DNA of 64,000 nt from Prevotella sp. (lineage in GTDB: Bacteria; Bacteroidota; Bacteroidia; Bacteroidales; Bacteroidaceae): positions 22,594-86,593 of the forward strand of contig JAGAON010000005.1 of NCBI GenBank assembly GCA_017623655.1, read 5' to 3'. Positions within the stretch are counted from its first letter, which is position 1. Each line of letters starts with the position of its first letter. The notes below the pieces were generated by a model that worked only from the letters and a program-made list of their open reading frames with translations, was not told the DNA's origin and searched no databases. The position numbers and the translations under genes were made by a program. Positions 26,446 through 36,396 of this stretch are shown here, one piece after another.

Positions 26446-26979
26446 ATGAAAATAAATATAAGACAGGAGCGGGAAGGGGACTGTCCCGCAATACACGCGT
26501 TGGTTGAGGCCGCCTTTGCCGGTATGCAGGAGAGCGACCACAGGGAGCAGTTCCTCGTGCAAAGGCTGCACGGGGCGGACACGTTCATACCGCAGCTGTC
26601 TCTGGTGGCGTAGACGGACGGGGGAATCATAGTGGGATATATATTGCTTACGGAGGTGGAAATCGTGTCGGAAGGCGGCGTAGTGCCGTCGTTGGCCGTC
26701 GCTCCTCTTGCCGTCTCGCCCGGGTTTCAGAACCGAGGGATAGGCGGAAAGCTGCTCATGGAAGCCCACGGCAGAGCCGCTTCGCTCGGATATGGCACGG
26801 CTGTCTTGCTTGGGCACGCGGACTATTATCCGCGTTTCGGCTACCGCACGGCCGTGGACTGCGGCATAACGTTCCCCTTTGACGCTCCGCATGAGTGCTG
26901 CATGATTGCGGAACTGCTGCCCGGTGCCTTGGACGGCCTTGCCGGGACGGTGCGTTATCCCGGCGCTTTCTTTGAGTGA
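26446..26979 (+). pseudogene. GNAT N-acetyltransferase interrupted by an in-frame TAG
   Basis: From the ATG at 26446 the frame reads as a GNAT acetyltransferase of the YhbS type for 55 codons (INIRQEREGDCPAIHALVEA), meets TAG at 26611-26613, and continues in the same frame with IIVGYILLTEVEI, the acetyl-CoA loop SPGFQNRGIGGKLL, and DYYPRFGYRTA to the stop at 26979. The family typically has a glutamate in this position, so GAG to TAG is the simplest explanation. Total length about 178 codons matches an intact enzyme. Restart at GTG 26632 would leave out the N-terminal strand and helix. There is only a single lesion, so decay is recent, or the stop is a sequencing error. Confidence 0.75.
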
Positions 26980-27002
26980 ACAAATTTACACAGTAGTTTA
27001 TC

Positions 27003-27828
27003 ATGAACAAGCAACTTGCGATAAGAAACAGCACCGTGGAGTTCCTCATCTTCCAAACGGAAGGAAAAGAGGACGGGGTGCAAGTGGTGTACCGGGAAGA
27101 AAACATCTGGTGCACTCAGAAGGCTATGGCGCAGCTGTTTGATGTCGGGATACCGGCTATAAGCAAGCATCTTAAAAATGTCTTTGAAAGCGGAGAACTA
27201 ATGGAAGAGTCAGTTATTTCCAAAATGGAAACAACTGCTACTGACGGCAAGAACTATAACACTACATTTTATAATCTCGATGCCATAATAAGTGTAGGGT
27301 ATCGTGTTAACAGCGTCCGCGCCACTCAGTTCCGTCAGTGGTGTACGTCTGTTCTGCGGCAGTTTGCCATCCGTGGATATGTGATTGACAAGAAGCGGAT
27401 GGAGAACGGCTCGTTTACCGGAAAGGATTATTTCGAGCATCTGTTGGCCGAGATTCGTGAGATACGCCTCAGTGAACGCCGTTTTTATCAGAAACTTACG
27501 GACATATATTCAACGGCGATAGACTATAACAGGGACGCTCCGACCACACGGCTGTTCTTCAAGAAAGTGCAGAACAAGATACATTACGCCGTGCATGGCC
27601 CTGCGCCACATACCTATGACTATGGAGGACTGGGCAAAGCGCATCGACATCATTCTTGAGGCAACCGGTGACGCGGTTTTAGTTGATGCCGGGAAAGTCT
27701 CTGCTGAGTTTGCCAAGAGCTTTGCCGAAACCGAATTTGAGAAGTACCGCGTCATTCAAGACCGTCTTTTCCGGTCAGACTTTGATCGTCTTGGCAATGA
27801 TGACAGCCTGTTGTTGGATTTTGAATGA
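27003..27828 (+). pseudogene. RhuM-family virulence protein remnant with internal deletion and frameshift
   Basis: Frame 1 (27003-27659) encodes the N-terminal two thirds of a RhuM-type protein: VVYREENIWCTQKAMAQLFDV, IPAISKHLKNVFESGEL, YNLDAIISVGYRVNS, FRQWCTSVLRQFAIRGYV, and KVQNKIHYAVHG. After that the sequence leaves the family, and the conserved C-terminal part (MTMEDWAKRIDIILEATGDAVL ... FEKYRVIQDRLF) appears in another frame at about 27619-27828. Intact RhuM proteins have roughly 60 more residues between these blocks, so an internal deletion with a frame change has occurred at about 27597-27615. RhuM genes are frequent in genomic islands and near restriction genes. A shortened active product cannot be excluded. 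Confidence 0.75.
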
Positions 27829-27848
27829 CAGGTTAATCCACTGTGGCT

Positions 27849-29009
27849 TTACCGTTCCTGCCGGCTTGTGTAGAATTTCCTGTTCAGCTTTCCGTTGTCC
27901 GTCCGCTCTATGCGGGCGACCTGCCGGTATGTCAGCGGCACCTTGTATCGCTCCGTCAGGCGGCCGGCTATGTGGCGGGCTATGGCGCGCTTGTCGAAGG
28001 CGTGGCCCTCGGCGGTCACCACGAGCAGCGCCGGAGCCTGTCCGAGGATGGGGTGGGGCAGGGGAATGCAGATGCAGTCACTGACGGCGGGCAGCGACAG
28101 TGCCGCCTCCTCCACCTCCGTGGGAGCCACCTTGTAGCCCCCGACGTTGATGATGTCGTCGTTGCGGCCGAGTATGTGGAGCATCCCCTCGCCGTCGATG
28201 AAGCCGTTGTCGTTGGTCACGAAGACGCCTCCGTGCGGCGGGACGGGGTCGGGTTCGTAGCCTGACATCAGCGTGTCGCCCCCGCAGGCTATGCGGCCGT
28301 CGGGCGTTATGGTGACGCTTGAGTGCGGCAGCGGCTTGCCCAGACAGCCCGGCAGGCAGCGGCCGTCGTTGTAGTTGTATGTGGCCACGACGCCCGTCTC
28401 GGTCGATGCGTAGGTGTTATACAGCCGTGAGTGGGGCAGCAGCCGGCACAGGTGCTGCATATCACTGTGTGGCATGGGTGCCGCCCCGGTCTCTATGAAG
28501 TCTATCCTGTCGGCGTATCTCGCCAGCCGGCCGGCGGAGAATTGCAGGAGTATGCGTATGTTGGCCGGCACGAGGAACGTGGCGTACCTGCGGCCGGGCA
28601 GCAGTTCGAGTGCGGCGAAGAAGGCTTCGGTGTCCTTCATGCCGTCTTTCAGTATGAGCAGCGTGCCCCCTGTGGCCAGCACGGGGAATATCTTTGACCA
28701 GCATCCGAGGTGTGTCATGTCCCCGGCGATGATGAATGCGGTGTCCTCCGTGTATCCGTGTCCCCGTATCAGGTTGTCGGTGTTTGCCATCATGGCCTTC
28801 TGGCTTACGACGACGGTTTTCGCCTTGCCCGTCGTTCCCGTGGTGTGCAGGCGGAAGTCGCCTTCCCATGACGTGCCGAGCAGCGGCAGCGGCAACGGTT
28901 CCGCGTTCCTCATGCGCCGGTAAAGCTCGGCGTATGTGATGCTTTCCTCCCCGCATATCACGGCGACTTTGTCTTGTCTCTGGGCTTTTATCTTGTTCAG
29001 TATGGTCAT
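27849..29009 (-). CDS. AMP-dependent acyl/aryl ligase, short form
   Basis: 386 residues, versus 450-550 for most of this superfamily, because the N-terminal subdomain is reduced (VICGEESITYAELYRRM). The adenylation core is intact: P-loop TTGTTGKAKTVVVS, YNTYASTETG, GRNDDIINVGGYKV and the C-terminal catalytic lysine in ERTDNGKLNRKF. The enzyme should activate a carboxylic acid as an adenylate and load it onto an acyl carrier protein; a carrier gene (29377-29604) lies just upstream in the same direction. In aryl-polyene and flexirubin clusters an equivalent ligase loads the aryl starter unit. The gap to the carrier gene is filled with a palindromic repeat element, which may have separated an older operon. 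Substrate unknown. Confidence 0.85.
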   Translation of the reverse strand: MTILNKIKAQRQDKVAVICGEESITYAELYRRMRNAEPLPLPLLGTSWEGDFRLHTTGTTGKAKTVVVSQKAMMANTDNLIRGHGYTEDTAFIIAGDMTHLGCWSKIFPVLATGGTLLILKDGMKDTEAFFAALELLPGRRYATFLVPANIRILLQFSAGRLARYADRIDFIETGAAPMPHSDMQHLCRLLPHSRLYNTYASTETGVVATYNYNDGRCLPGCLGKPLPHSSVTITPDGRIACGGDTLMSGYEPDPVPPHGGVFVTNDNGFIDGEGMLHILGRNDDIINVGGYKVAPTEVEEAALSLPAVSDCICIPLPHPILGQAPALLVVTAEGHAFDKRAIARHIAGRLTERYKVPLTYRQVARIERTDNGKLNRKFYTSRQER

Positions 29010-29053
29010 AAGGAAATGTGTTGGTTGGTAATGTCCCTGTAAATGTGTCCCTG

Positions 29054-29362
29054 CGAAACCCCGAAGGGGTGACAGATTACAGCCCAGGGTGCGAACCCTG
29101 GGGATTTGTCAGGTTGATGAAAAAAACGTATCGGCACCCCAAAGCCGGCAGGCGAGGAGGCCGCAAGACCGACGAGGGGTGTGGAATGAATCCTTGTTTT
29201 TATCGTATTGCAATATTCGTTTTCTTGTATTCTTTTACACCCCTCGTCGCACTTTGTGCTCCTCGCCTGACGGCTTTGGGGTACCGATACATATTATCGC
29301 CATAATATCCTAACCCAGGGTTCACACCCTGGGCTGTAATCTGTCACCCCTTCGGGGTTCGC
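29054..29362. repeat. composite palindromic intergenic element, copy B
   Basis: Nested inverted repeats. Outer arms 29057-29103 and 29313-29361 are nearly identical when inverted (AACCCCGAAGGGGTGACAG... and CTGTCACCCCTTCGGGGTT), and each contains its own small hairpin (CCCAGGGT/ACCCTGGG). Inner arms 29127-29182 and 29237-29290 are a diverged version of the 66-bp arms of copy A (shared AAGCCGGCAGGCGAGGAGGC and GACGAGGGGTG). The element fills the whole 367-base gap (29010-29376) between the ligase and carrier genes. No coding sequence seen in it. Confidence 0.8.
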
Positions 29363-29376
29363 CGCTGGTGACAGAA

Positions 29377-29604
29377 TCATCCTTCCGCCTCCATCTTCCC
29401 CTTGACAAGGTTGACGATGGCGTCGAGAGACATGAAGTTCTTTGGCGTGACGTCGGTAGAGTCGAGGGTGATGTGGTATTCCTCCGACAGCAGCATCATG
29501 ACTGTCGTTATGTCAAGCGAACTGAGTTCGGCGAAGAGGAAGTCCGAGTCGAGGTCGGCAAGGGGCAGCGCATCTTCCAGTATGGCGCGTATTCGTTGTT
29601 TCAT
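29377..29604 (-). CDS. acyl carrier protein
   Basis: 75 residues, acidic, four-helix carrier pattern with the phosphopantetheine attachment serine in FAELSSLDITTVMML (the usual DSL motif is SSL here) and the typical second helix MLLSEEYHITLDSTDVT. A 75-residue length is normal for a discrete carrier protein. It lies between the AMP ligase (downstream) and the esterase (upstream, 42 bases), all on the minus strand. It should carry the ligase product for chain extension. The atypical residue before the serine does not rule out modification. Confidence 0.8.
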   Translation of the reverse strand: MKQRIRAILEDALPLADLDSDFLFAELSSLDITTVMMLLSEEYHITLDSTDVTPKNFMSLDAIVNLVKGKMEAEG

Positions 29605-29646
29605 CGTGTCGTCTTCAATTATAAATTATTAATTATACATTATAAA

Positions 29647-30897
<1,251 letters not shown>

Positions 30898-30960
30898 TTA
30901 GGTGCTGTTTGTTTTTGGAGTTAATGGGAGTTAGGGGAAGTTATACGGCTTATGCCGTAG

Positions 30961-31061
30961 GGAGTTAACGGACGTATGTAGGGACGCACCTTGGTGCGTC
31001 CGTTTCGTTATCGGTGGTGCGGACGCACCAAGGTGCGTCCCTACATACGTCCGTTAACTCC
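30961..31061. repeat. perfect 42-bp inverted repeat carrying GGACGCACC palindromes
   Basis: Arms 30961-31002 and 31020-31061 are perfect inverted copies with a 17-base spacer. Each arm contains the 20-bp palindrome-like core GGACGCACCAAGGTGCGTCC and a GTTAACGGACGTA extension. Further copies of the core are at 36161-36186, 38998-39023 and 39046-39071. It fills most of the gap between the esterase and exporter genes. Confidence 0.85.
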
Positions 31062-31085
31062 AAACTAACTCCCGATAACTTCCTG

Positions 31086-33938
31086 TTAACTCCCCGTTAC
31101 CTCCTCCTTACCTCCCTCCGTCCCGCTTGCGAAACGTATATTCGTCACCAGCCCCTCGGTCGACGAGCGCAGCACGCTCAGTTTCTCCGGGTCGGGGTCC
31201 CGGGCGATGACGGTCTTGTCGGGATGCACCAGCGCCATGAGCAGTGCCTCCTCGCCGTAACCGCAGTTCTCCACCACAATCTCCCGCCCCGCGTAGTCAC
31301 GATCCACGGACGAGGAGAAGCAGTCGTTAGCCCTCAGGCTGCGCCCCACCGTGCGCTGTATGTGCAGCCCTTTGTACAGGTAACGCTCATAGACCAGCCC
31401 GGCATATCCGCGGCTGTCGCACGCCTTGGGCATCATCCCGTCCCCGCCTCTGCCGCACAGCCTGCGCATCACGCCGCCTATCGTCAGCGGACGGAGGCGG
31501 TACTCGCCGTTCCTGCGGCGTGTGAGGAGGTTGAACACCAGCGGGGGCAGCAGCCATGCCATCAGCACCACGCTCGACATTCCTATTATCGTGACCTCGG
31601 CCAGCGAGTGCAGCGCGGGGTGACGGGCCGTTATCAGCGTGCCGATGCCTATGAACATTATCAGCGCCGAGAGCGTTATGCCGTGTTTGTATGACGCCAG
31701 CATGGGGCGGCGGTGGGCGTATTCGTACTGGCATCCCTCGGTCATGAAGATGGTGTAGTCGTCACCCTGTCCGAAGATGAATGTCGCCAGTATCACGTTC
31801 ACTATGTTGAACTTCACGCCCAGCAGTGCCATTATGCCGAGAATCCATATCCAGCTCACCGCCATGGGCAGGAAGGCCAGCAGCGCCAGCTCCAGCCTGC
31901 CGAAGGAAAACCACAGGAAGAGGAAGACGATGAGCGAGCAGGCGAAGCCGATGTAGTTGAAGTTGTCGGACAATGACGAGGCCATGGCGCTGTTCATGCT
32001 CTCCACGGTGAAGCTGCCGGGCAGCTGTTGGCGCAACTGCTCCACGCTGCTGCCGTCGGCATACAGCTTGTCTATCACGGAGTAACGCCCCCCGGCCTTG
32101 TCTATGCTGATGTTCCCGGCCAGCAACCCGTCTGTCAGCAGGGCGAAATGGGCGGCCTCACGCGGTTGGTATGAGGCCGCGATGATGTCCCTGAACTCGT
32201 CGAACGCCCCGTCGGCAAAGCCGTTCCTTTCCGCCGCCGCGTCCAGCCCTTCGGTCAGCAGGCGGCCGTTGCGCCCGACAAAGTCGCGCCACATCGCCAG
32301 CCTGCGCCGCTGTTCGGCCACCGGACAGAGGAAGGGCGCCACGCCCTCATGCGTTATATGCCGCGGCATCAGCGCCGTCACGCTGTCTATCTCCCGCTGC
32401 CGAGCCATGTTCTTTTCAAGGGCTTCGTCCATGGTCCGTGCCGATGACACGACGTACAGCGTCCTTACCCCCGATGCTGAGTCCGCCGCCGTCAGCCTCC
32501 GGAAGTAGTCCATCTCCTCCCGCTGGCTGTCGGTCATGTAGTTGAGGTTGGCCATGTTCGTGTCAAACTCCGTCTTTGTGGCCTGCCATGCGAACACCAC
32601 GGTCAGCACGGCCACCGTCCACACCAGCCACTTCTTGTTCTCCGGCCTGATGGCGGCGAGGCGTGTCAGCAGGCCGTTGTCCCGCCGTTCCGTAGCCACG
32701 GCCACGTGACGGGGCAGGAAGAACAGCACGAAGACGATGGTGCCCGCCAGCATCAGCGAGGCGAACAGCCCGAGGTCGCGCAGTGCCGTTGACCGTAGCG
32801 GCACGAGTGTGAGGAACGCTCCCACGGTGGTCACGTTGCCTATGAGCAGCGGGGCGGATATGTCCTTCATCGCCCGGCGGACGTTTGGTTCGTGGGACAG
32901 GTGCGCCACGAGGTGCAGGGGGTAGTTCACGGCGATGCCGAGGATGATGCTTGACAGCCCGATGACGATGAGCGAGACGCTGTCGTGCAGCAGTGCCATG
33001 CCGGCAAGGGCGAAGAGCCAGCCCCAGCCTATGGTGAGGGCGATGAGGAGTATGTTCTTCACGGAGCGGAAAGAGCGGAAGAGCAGCGTCAGTATGAGTA
33101 CCGCCGCAAGCCCGATGGCCAGTATGCTGTCACGCTTTATCTGCCCGGCGTTGCCCACGGCCACCTGCGGTCCTCCCGCGATGGTGGCCTTTATGTCGGC
33201 GTGATGCTGCTTCGCCACCTCGCCGAGAGCCTCTTCCAGCAGGCTGACCAGCCGTGCGTTCTTCTCCGTCTCGGCGTTGCCGAAGGGCGATGTCAGCGTC
33301 ACCACGGCGCGCTTCATGTCGGGAGTGAAGATGTAACCGTCGTAAGTCTCGAACCTCGTGTCCTGCCTTTGCCGCTGCAGTCGCGCCACGACGGGCGTGA
33401 AAAGGTTGAGCGGGTCACGCCCGATATTGTCCGACAGCAGTCCGCCGCCGGGCAGCATCAGCGCCTCCCTGGCCTCCCTCAGCCGCCGGTCGGCGTAGTC
33501 TGCCGTGCCAAGCAGCGAGTCCATGCGTGCGTAATCGGCATCGGTCAGGAAGTAAGGTATGTTCCTATATACGAAGTCCTGCACCTCCCCGATGTCCTCC
33601 AAGTCTATCTGCGCCGTCATGGAAGCCGTCCATCCTGCGGTGTCCCGCCTGCTTACCTCCTGTCGGAAGGCCTCCACCGCCTCCACGGTGCGGTCCGGGT
33701 CGCCGGGATTGTTGAAGATAACGAACAGCCTTCCCGCGCCGGAGATGTCCTGATACACGGCGAGGTTCTCCCTGTCGGCGGTGCCGAGAGGCAGGAAGTC
33801 GGATATGTCCTCCTTGTATGTCAGGCGCATGGCGAGGGCGGCAAGCAGTGCGGTGAGGAGAAGGAAGCCCCATTCCCGCCACCTGCCCCGTCCGGAAAGG
33901 AGAGAGGCGTGTGTTGAAGTGTCGAGACTTTTCGGCAT
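31086..33938 (-). CDS. MMPL/RND-family exporter with C-terminal methyltransferase-like remnant
   Basis: About 950 residues; the ATG at 33938 is preferred to a TTG at 33959. The protein has the MMPL layout: one N-terminal membrane segment (FLLLTALLAALAMRLTY), a large periplasmic loop, five membrane segments (for example LAIGLAAVLILTLLFRSF, IVIGLSSIILGIAVNYPL), a second loop and five more segments (IGFACSLIVFLFLWF, LGIMALLGVKFNIVNVILA). In aryl-polyene and flexirubin clusters a member of this family exports the lipid. The last about 130 residues are soluble and contain VVENCGYGEEALLMALVH and VIARDPDPEKLSVLR, which look like motifs I and II of a class I methyltransferase, but the rest of that fold is missing. 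The fusion is notable; see findings. Confidence 0.85.
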   Translation of the reverse strand: MPKSLDTSTHASLLSGRGRWREWGFLLLTALLAALAMRLTYKEDISDFLPLGTADRENLAVYQDISGAGRLFVIFNNPGDPDRTVEAVEAFRQEVSRRDTAGWTASMTAQIDLEDIGEVQDFVYRNIPYFLTDADYARMDSLLGTADYADRRLREAREALMLPGGGLLSDNIGRDPLNLFTPVVARLQRQRQDTRFETYDGYIFTPDMKRAVVTLTSPFGNAETEKNARLVSLLEEALGEVAKQHHADIKATIAGGPQVAVGNAGQIKRDSILAIGLAAVLILTLLFRSFRSVKNILLIALTIGWGWLFALAGMALLHDSVSLIVIGLSSIILGIAVNYPLHLVAHLSHEPNVRRAMKDISAPLLIGNVTTVGAFLTLVPLRSTALRDLGLFASLMLAGTIVFVLFFLPRHVAVATERRDNGLLTRLAAIRPENKKWLVWTVAVLTVVFAWQATKTEFDTNMANLNYMTDSQREEMDYFRRLTAADSASGVRTLYVVSSARTMDEALEKNMARQREIDSVTALMPRHITHEGVAPFLCPVAEQRRRLAMWRDFVGRNGRLLTEGLDAAAERNGFADGAFDEFRDIIAASYQPREAAHFALLTDGLLAGNISIDKAGGRYSVIDKLYADGSSVEQLRQQLPGSFTVESMNSAMASSLSDNFNYIGFACSLIVFLFLWFSFGRLELALLAFLPMAVSWIWILGIMALLGVKFNIVNVILATFIFGQGDDYTIFMTEGCQYEYAHRRPMLASYKHGITLSALIMFIGIGTLITARHPALHSLAEVTIIGMSSVVLMAWLLPPLVFNLLTRRRNGEYRLRPLTIGGVMRRLCGRGGDGMMPKACDSRGYAGLVYERYLYKGLHIQRTVGRSLRANDCFSSSVDRDYAGREIVVENCGYGEEALLMALVHPDKTVIARDPDPEKLSVLRSSTEGLVTNIRFASGTEGGKEEVTGS

Positions 33939-33969
33939 ATTGTTATCTCTTGTTTTCAAATATTACGTG

Positions 33970-34905
33970 TCATTTACCATGATGTTTCCCTGCCCATGTC
34001 AGGAACTCCTCCCTCCACCTGCGGCACTCCGCCGTCCCTTTGGTGTCAGACGCTCCGAAGCCGTGGCCGCCGGTGCGGTACTGTATGTAGCGGTGGGGGA
34101 TGCCGTGGCGGGTCAGTGCCGAGTCGAGCAGCACGGAGTTGCGCCAGTCAACCACCGGGTCGTCCTTGCAGTTGACGAGGAAGACGGGCGGACAGTCGTG
34201 CGGAACGTGGTGCTCCAGAGACAGCGAGTCGCGCAGACTGCGGCGGTATTTGCGCAGCTCTCCCAGCAGTGCGCGCCGCGAACGCTTGTGGGTCTCTTTC
34301 CCGCTCATCGTCACGACGGGGTATATGGGTGCCACGAAGTCGGGTCGCAGGGACTGTGTCACGCTGATGCCGAGCGGCGAGAGGAAGTCGGTGTGGAAGA
34401 ACTCCGCCGCCGACATCACGAGGTGTCCTCCGGCGGAGAATCCCATCGCCCCCACGCTGTCAGGCCGTATGTTCCACCGCCGTGCGTTCTGCCTGACGGT
34501 GTGTATGGCCATCTGTATGTCCTGCATCGGCATGGGGTGCCGGCGTCCGGGCACTATGAGGCGCGAGTGCGTGACATACTGGAAGATGCCCTGCACGCGG
34601 TAGTTGAGCACGAAGGCCGCGATGCCGTTGCGCTGCAGCCACCTTGCCACCTCGCTGCCCTCCGTCTCGCGGTCGTGCCAGCAGTAGCTGCCGCCGGGGC
34701 ATACTATCACCGCCGGCGTGGCGTGCCCCCTGTCTTCGGGCAGGTAGGTGTCGAGTGTCACGCTCTTCGCCTTCACTCCCGTGCCCTCCCACAGCCGTAT
34801 GCGCTGTTGGGCGTGGCAGGGGAGCATGGAGAAAAGCGTGAGTGCCGCAAGGAGTGCGGCCGGTATGTGGCGTAATGGGTGACGCATGATTCTCCGGACA
34901 GTCAT
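33970..34905 (-). CDS. exported alpha/beta-hydrolase (acetyl-esterase-like)
   Basis: 311 residues from the ATG at 34905; starts at 34887 and 34944 are also in frame. The segment MRHPLRHIPAALLAALTLF is a signal peptide ending about PCHAQ. The hydrolase core has oxyanion motif IVCPGGSYCWHDRE, nucleophile serine in GAMGFSAGGHLVMSA, aspartate in VNCKDDPVVDWRNS and histidine in YRTGGHGFG. This is the BD-FAE/acetyl-xylan-esterase-like clade common in Bacteroidetes glycan degradation. It is 31 bases upstream of the exporter start and overlaps or abuts the ATPase gene stop, so co-transcription is possible. A link to lipid export is not established. Confidence 0.8.
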   Translation of the reverse strand: MTVRRIMRHPLRHIPAALLAALTLFSMLPCHAQQRIRLWEGTGVKAKSVTLDTYLPEDRGHATPAVIVCPGGSYCWHDRETEGSEVARWLQRNGIAAFVLNYRVQGIFQYVTHSRLIVPGRRHPMPMQDIQMAIHTVRQNARRWNIRPDSVGAMGFSAGGHLVMSAAEFFHTDFLSPLGISVTQSLRPDFVAPIYPVVTMSGKETHKRSRRALLGELRKYRRSLRDSLSLEHHVPHDCPPVFLVNCKDDPVVDWRNSVLLDSALTRHGIPHRYIQYRTGGHGFGASDTKGTAECRRWREEFLTWAGKHHGK

Positions 34906-34922
34906 TGTTTCAAGTCCCGTCA

Positions 34923-36062
34923 TTAGTATTCCGTTGCAAGCCATTCCGAGAAAAAGCGGTCGTAGATGCGGTAAGTGTCGTCCGTCTTGGTTATGATGTC
35001 CGAGGCGAGGAGTCCTTTTGCCGCCGCCTGCACGGAACTTGCCGAGGGCAGGTTGTGGCGTGTGATAAAGCCGGTGCCTGTTATTCCCGTCGCCGTCCTG
35101 TCGCGCGCTATCGCCTGTAAGAGCATTTTCTGCCTTGGCGGCATCTGCGACAGGATGTCCTTGTAGGTATGTTCCTGCGAGCGTATCACGTTATGCCTCG
35201 CTTCGGGCAGTATGTTCATCGTGCATCTGTGCCCCTCGGGCGTGATGGCAAACAGTTCGTTCATCATCATCTGCACAAACCATGTGCATCCGTCATAACT
35301 GCGGTACACCGCTTCCACGCAGTCCTTGTCGATGTGCCTGCCCCTGCTTTCGAACATCCTCACGGCAAAATCGTGGTATGCCGCAAAGGGGATAGGGTCC
35401 AGCCCCATCATGATAGAACTCTGATAGAAAGGCTTTGACGGCGAATTGAACATATTTGCCATGACGTGTCTTTTGCTGCCGGCGAAGATAAAGGATATGT
35501 TTGCGCTTTGCTGTATCAGCGTGCGCAGCAGTGCTTCGGTGTTCCTCTCGCTGTAATTGCCTATCTGCTGGAACTCGTCAATGGCCACCAGACAAGGCTT
35601 GTCCGCCTGTTCCATATACCGGAAAATCTCGTCCAGCGTGGCTTGCGGGGTCTTTATGTCGCCTAATCCGATGTCGAATCCCGGTTCGCCGGTCATAGGG
35701 TCGAGCCTAAACCCCATGCGTAGCGAGCTGACCACGTTGAAGAACCGCTGTTTCCACATCTCCGACCTTGGCGCGACTCTTTCATATACGGCCTTTCCCA
35801 GCCGGTAAACAAATTCTGCCAGTGACGTGGTGGCGTATATATCCACGAATATGGTGATGTATCTCCCGGCCACGTCGGGCTGCCTCATGCAGTGGTGTAT
35901 CAGCTCCGTCTTTCCCATTCTCCTTGGAGAGATGAGCGCCACGTTGCGGCCGTTGTCTATTTGCTTTATCAGAAAAGCAGTCTCCTCCGTCCGGTCACAG
36001 AAGTATTCGTCGGAGACGTATCTGCCGATGACAAAAGGATTGGTTATCACGTATTTTGCCAT
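34923..36062 (-). CDS. AAA-family ATPase (archaeal ATPase/ATPase_2 type)
   Basis: 379 residues, cytosolic. The N-terminal ATPase has Walker A NVALISPRRMGKTELIHH (with the SPRRMGKT loop typical for this group), Walker B CLVAIDEFQQIG, and sensor-like ISFIFAGSKRHVMANMF. A C-terminal winged-helix-like region follows (about 290-379), ending DDTYRIYDRFFSEWLATEY. Members are very abundant in Bacteroidetes genomes, often mobile, and their function is unclear; some relate to transposon or toxin-like genes. It interrupts the polyene-like gene run and has a separate 5' region of 334 bases, which argues that it arrived independently. Confidence 0.85.
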   Translation of the reverse strand: MAKYVITNPFVIGRYVSDEYFCDRTEETAFLIKQIDNGRNVALISPRRMGKTELIHHCMRQPDVAGRYITIFVDIYATTSLAEFVYRLGKAVYERVAPRSEMWKQRFFNVVSSLRMGFRLDPMTGEPGFDIGLGDIKTPQATLDEIFRYMEQADKPCLVAIDEFQQIGNYSERNTEALLRTLIQQSANISFIFAGSKRHVMANMFNSPSKPFYQSSIMMGLDPIPFAAYHDFAVRMFESRGRHIDKDCVEAVYRSYDGCTWFVQMMMNELFAITPEGHRCTMNILPEARHNVIRSQEHTYKDILSQMPPRQKMLLQAIARDRTATGITGTGFITRHNLPSASSVQAAAKGLLASDIITKTDDTYRIYDRFFSEWLATEY

Positions 36063-36396
36063 AATATTCCTTGTTTTATTGCAAAGATAATAATTATACG
36101 GATAATAATGCCATTCTCTCCCTTTTTCTTGTGATTAATTAACAGTTTTGCGGTGTGTTTCGGACGCACCAAGGTACGTCCCTACAAGATGCGGCCGTTA
36201 CAGGCATCATGTCACGCAGGTCACGATACGTTTTCCCACTGATAACCAATGCGTTGCAAAAGGGTGCCGATTGTCATGCGAACAGCACCCTTTTACATAG
36301 TGATCTGCATCCGTTTACGTGACGGTTTGCGCCTTTTTTGTCTGGTAAGCCTTTTGGCCTGCGTGGCCGGTGCGGCGTTGTCTCACCGCATCCGTG
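36063..36396. other. intergenic region with repeat fragments
   Basis: No gene seen. CGGACGCACCAAGGTACG (36161-36178, one mismatch to the family core) is a single, half-element copy of the GGACGCACC repeat, extending to 36186. From about 36262 to 36330 lies a degenerate copy of the GGTGCCGATT...GCACCC element also found at 15598, 42783 and 49160. Confidence 0.5.

Noticed and set aside
32985-33917. 310-codon plus-strand open frame opposite the exporter gene
   Set aside because: Shadow of high-GC coding on the other strand; composition (Gly, His, Arg, Val rich) shows no fold or family pattern.
34923-36062. ATPase as a component of the polyene-like pathway
   Set aside because: Family is widespread and mobile, it has its own long upstream region, and no biochemical link is visible.
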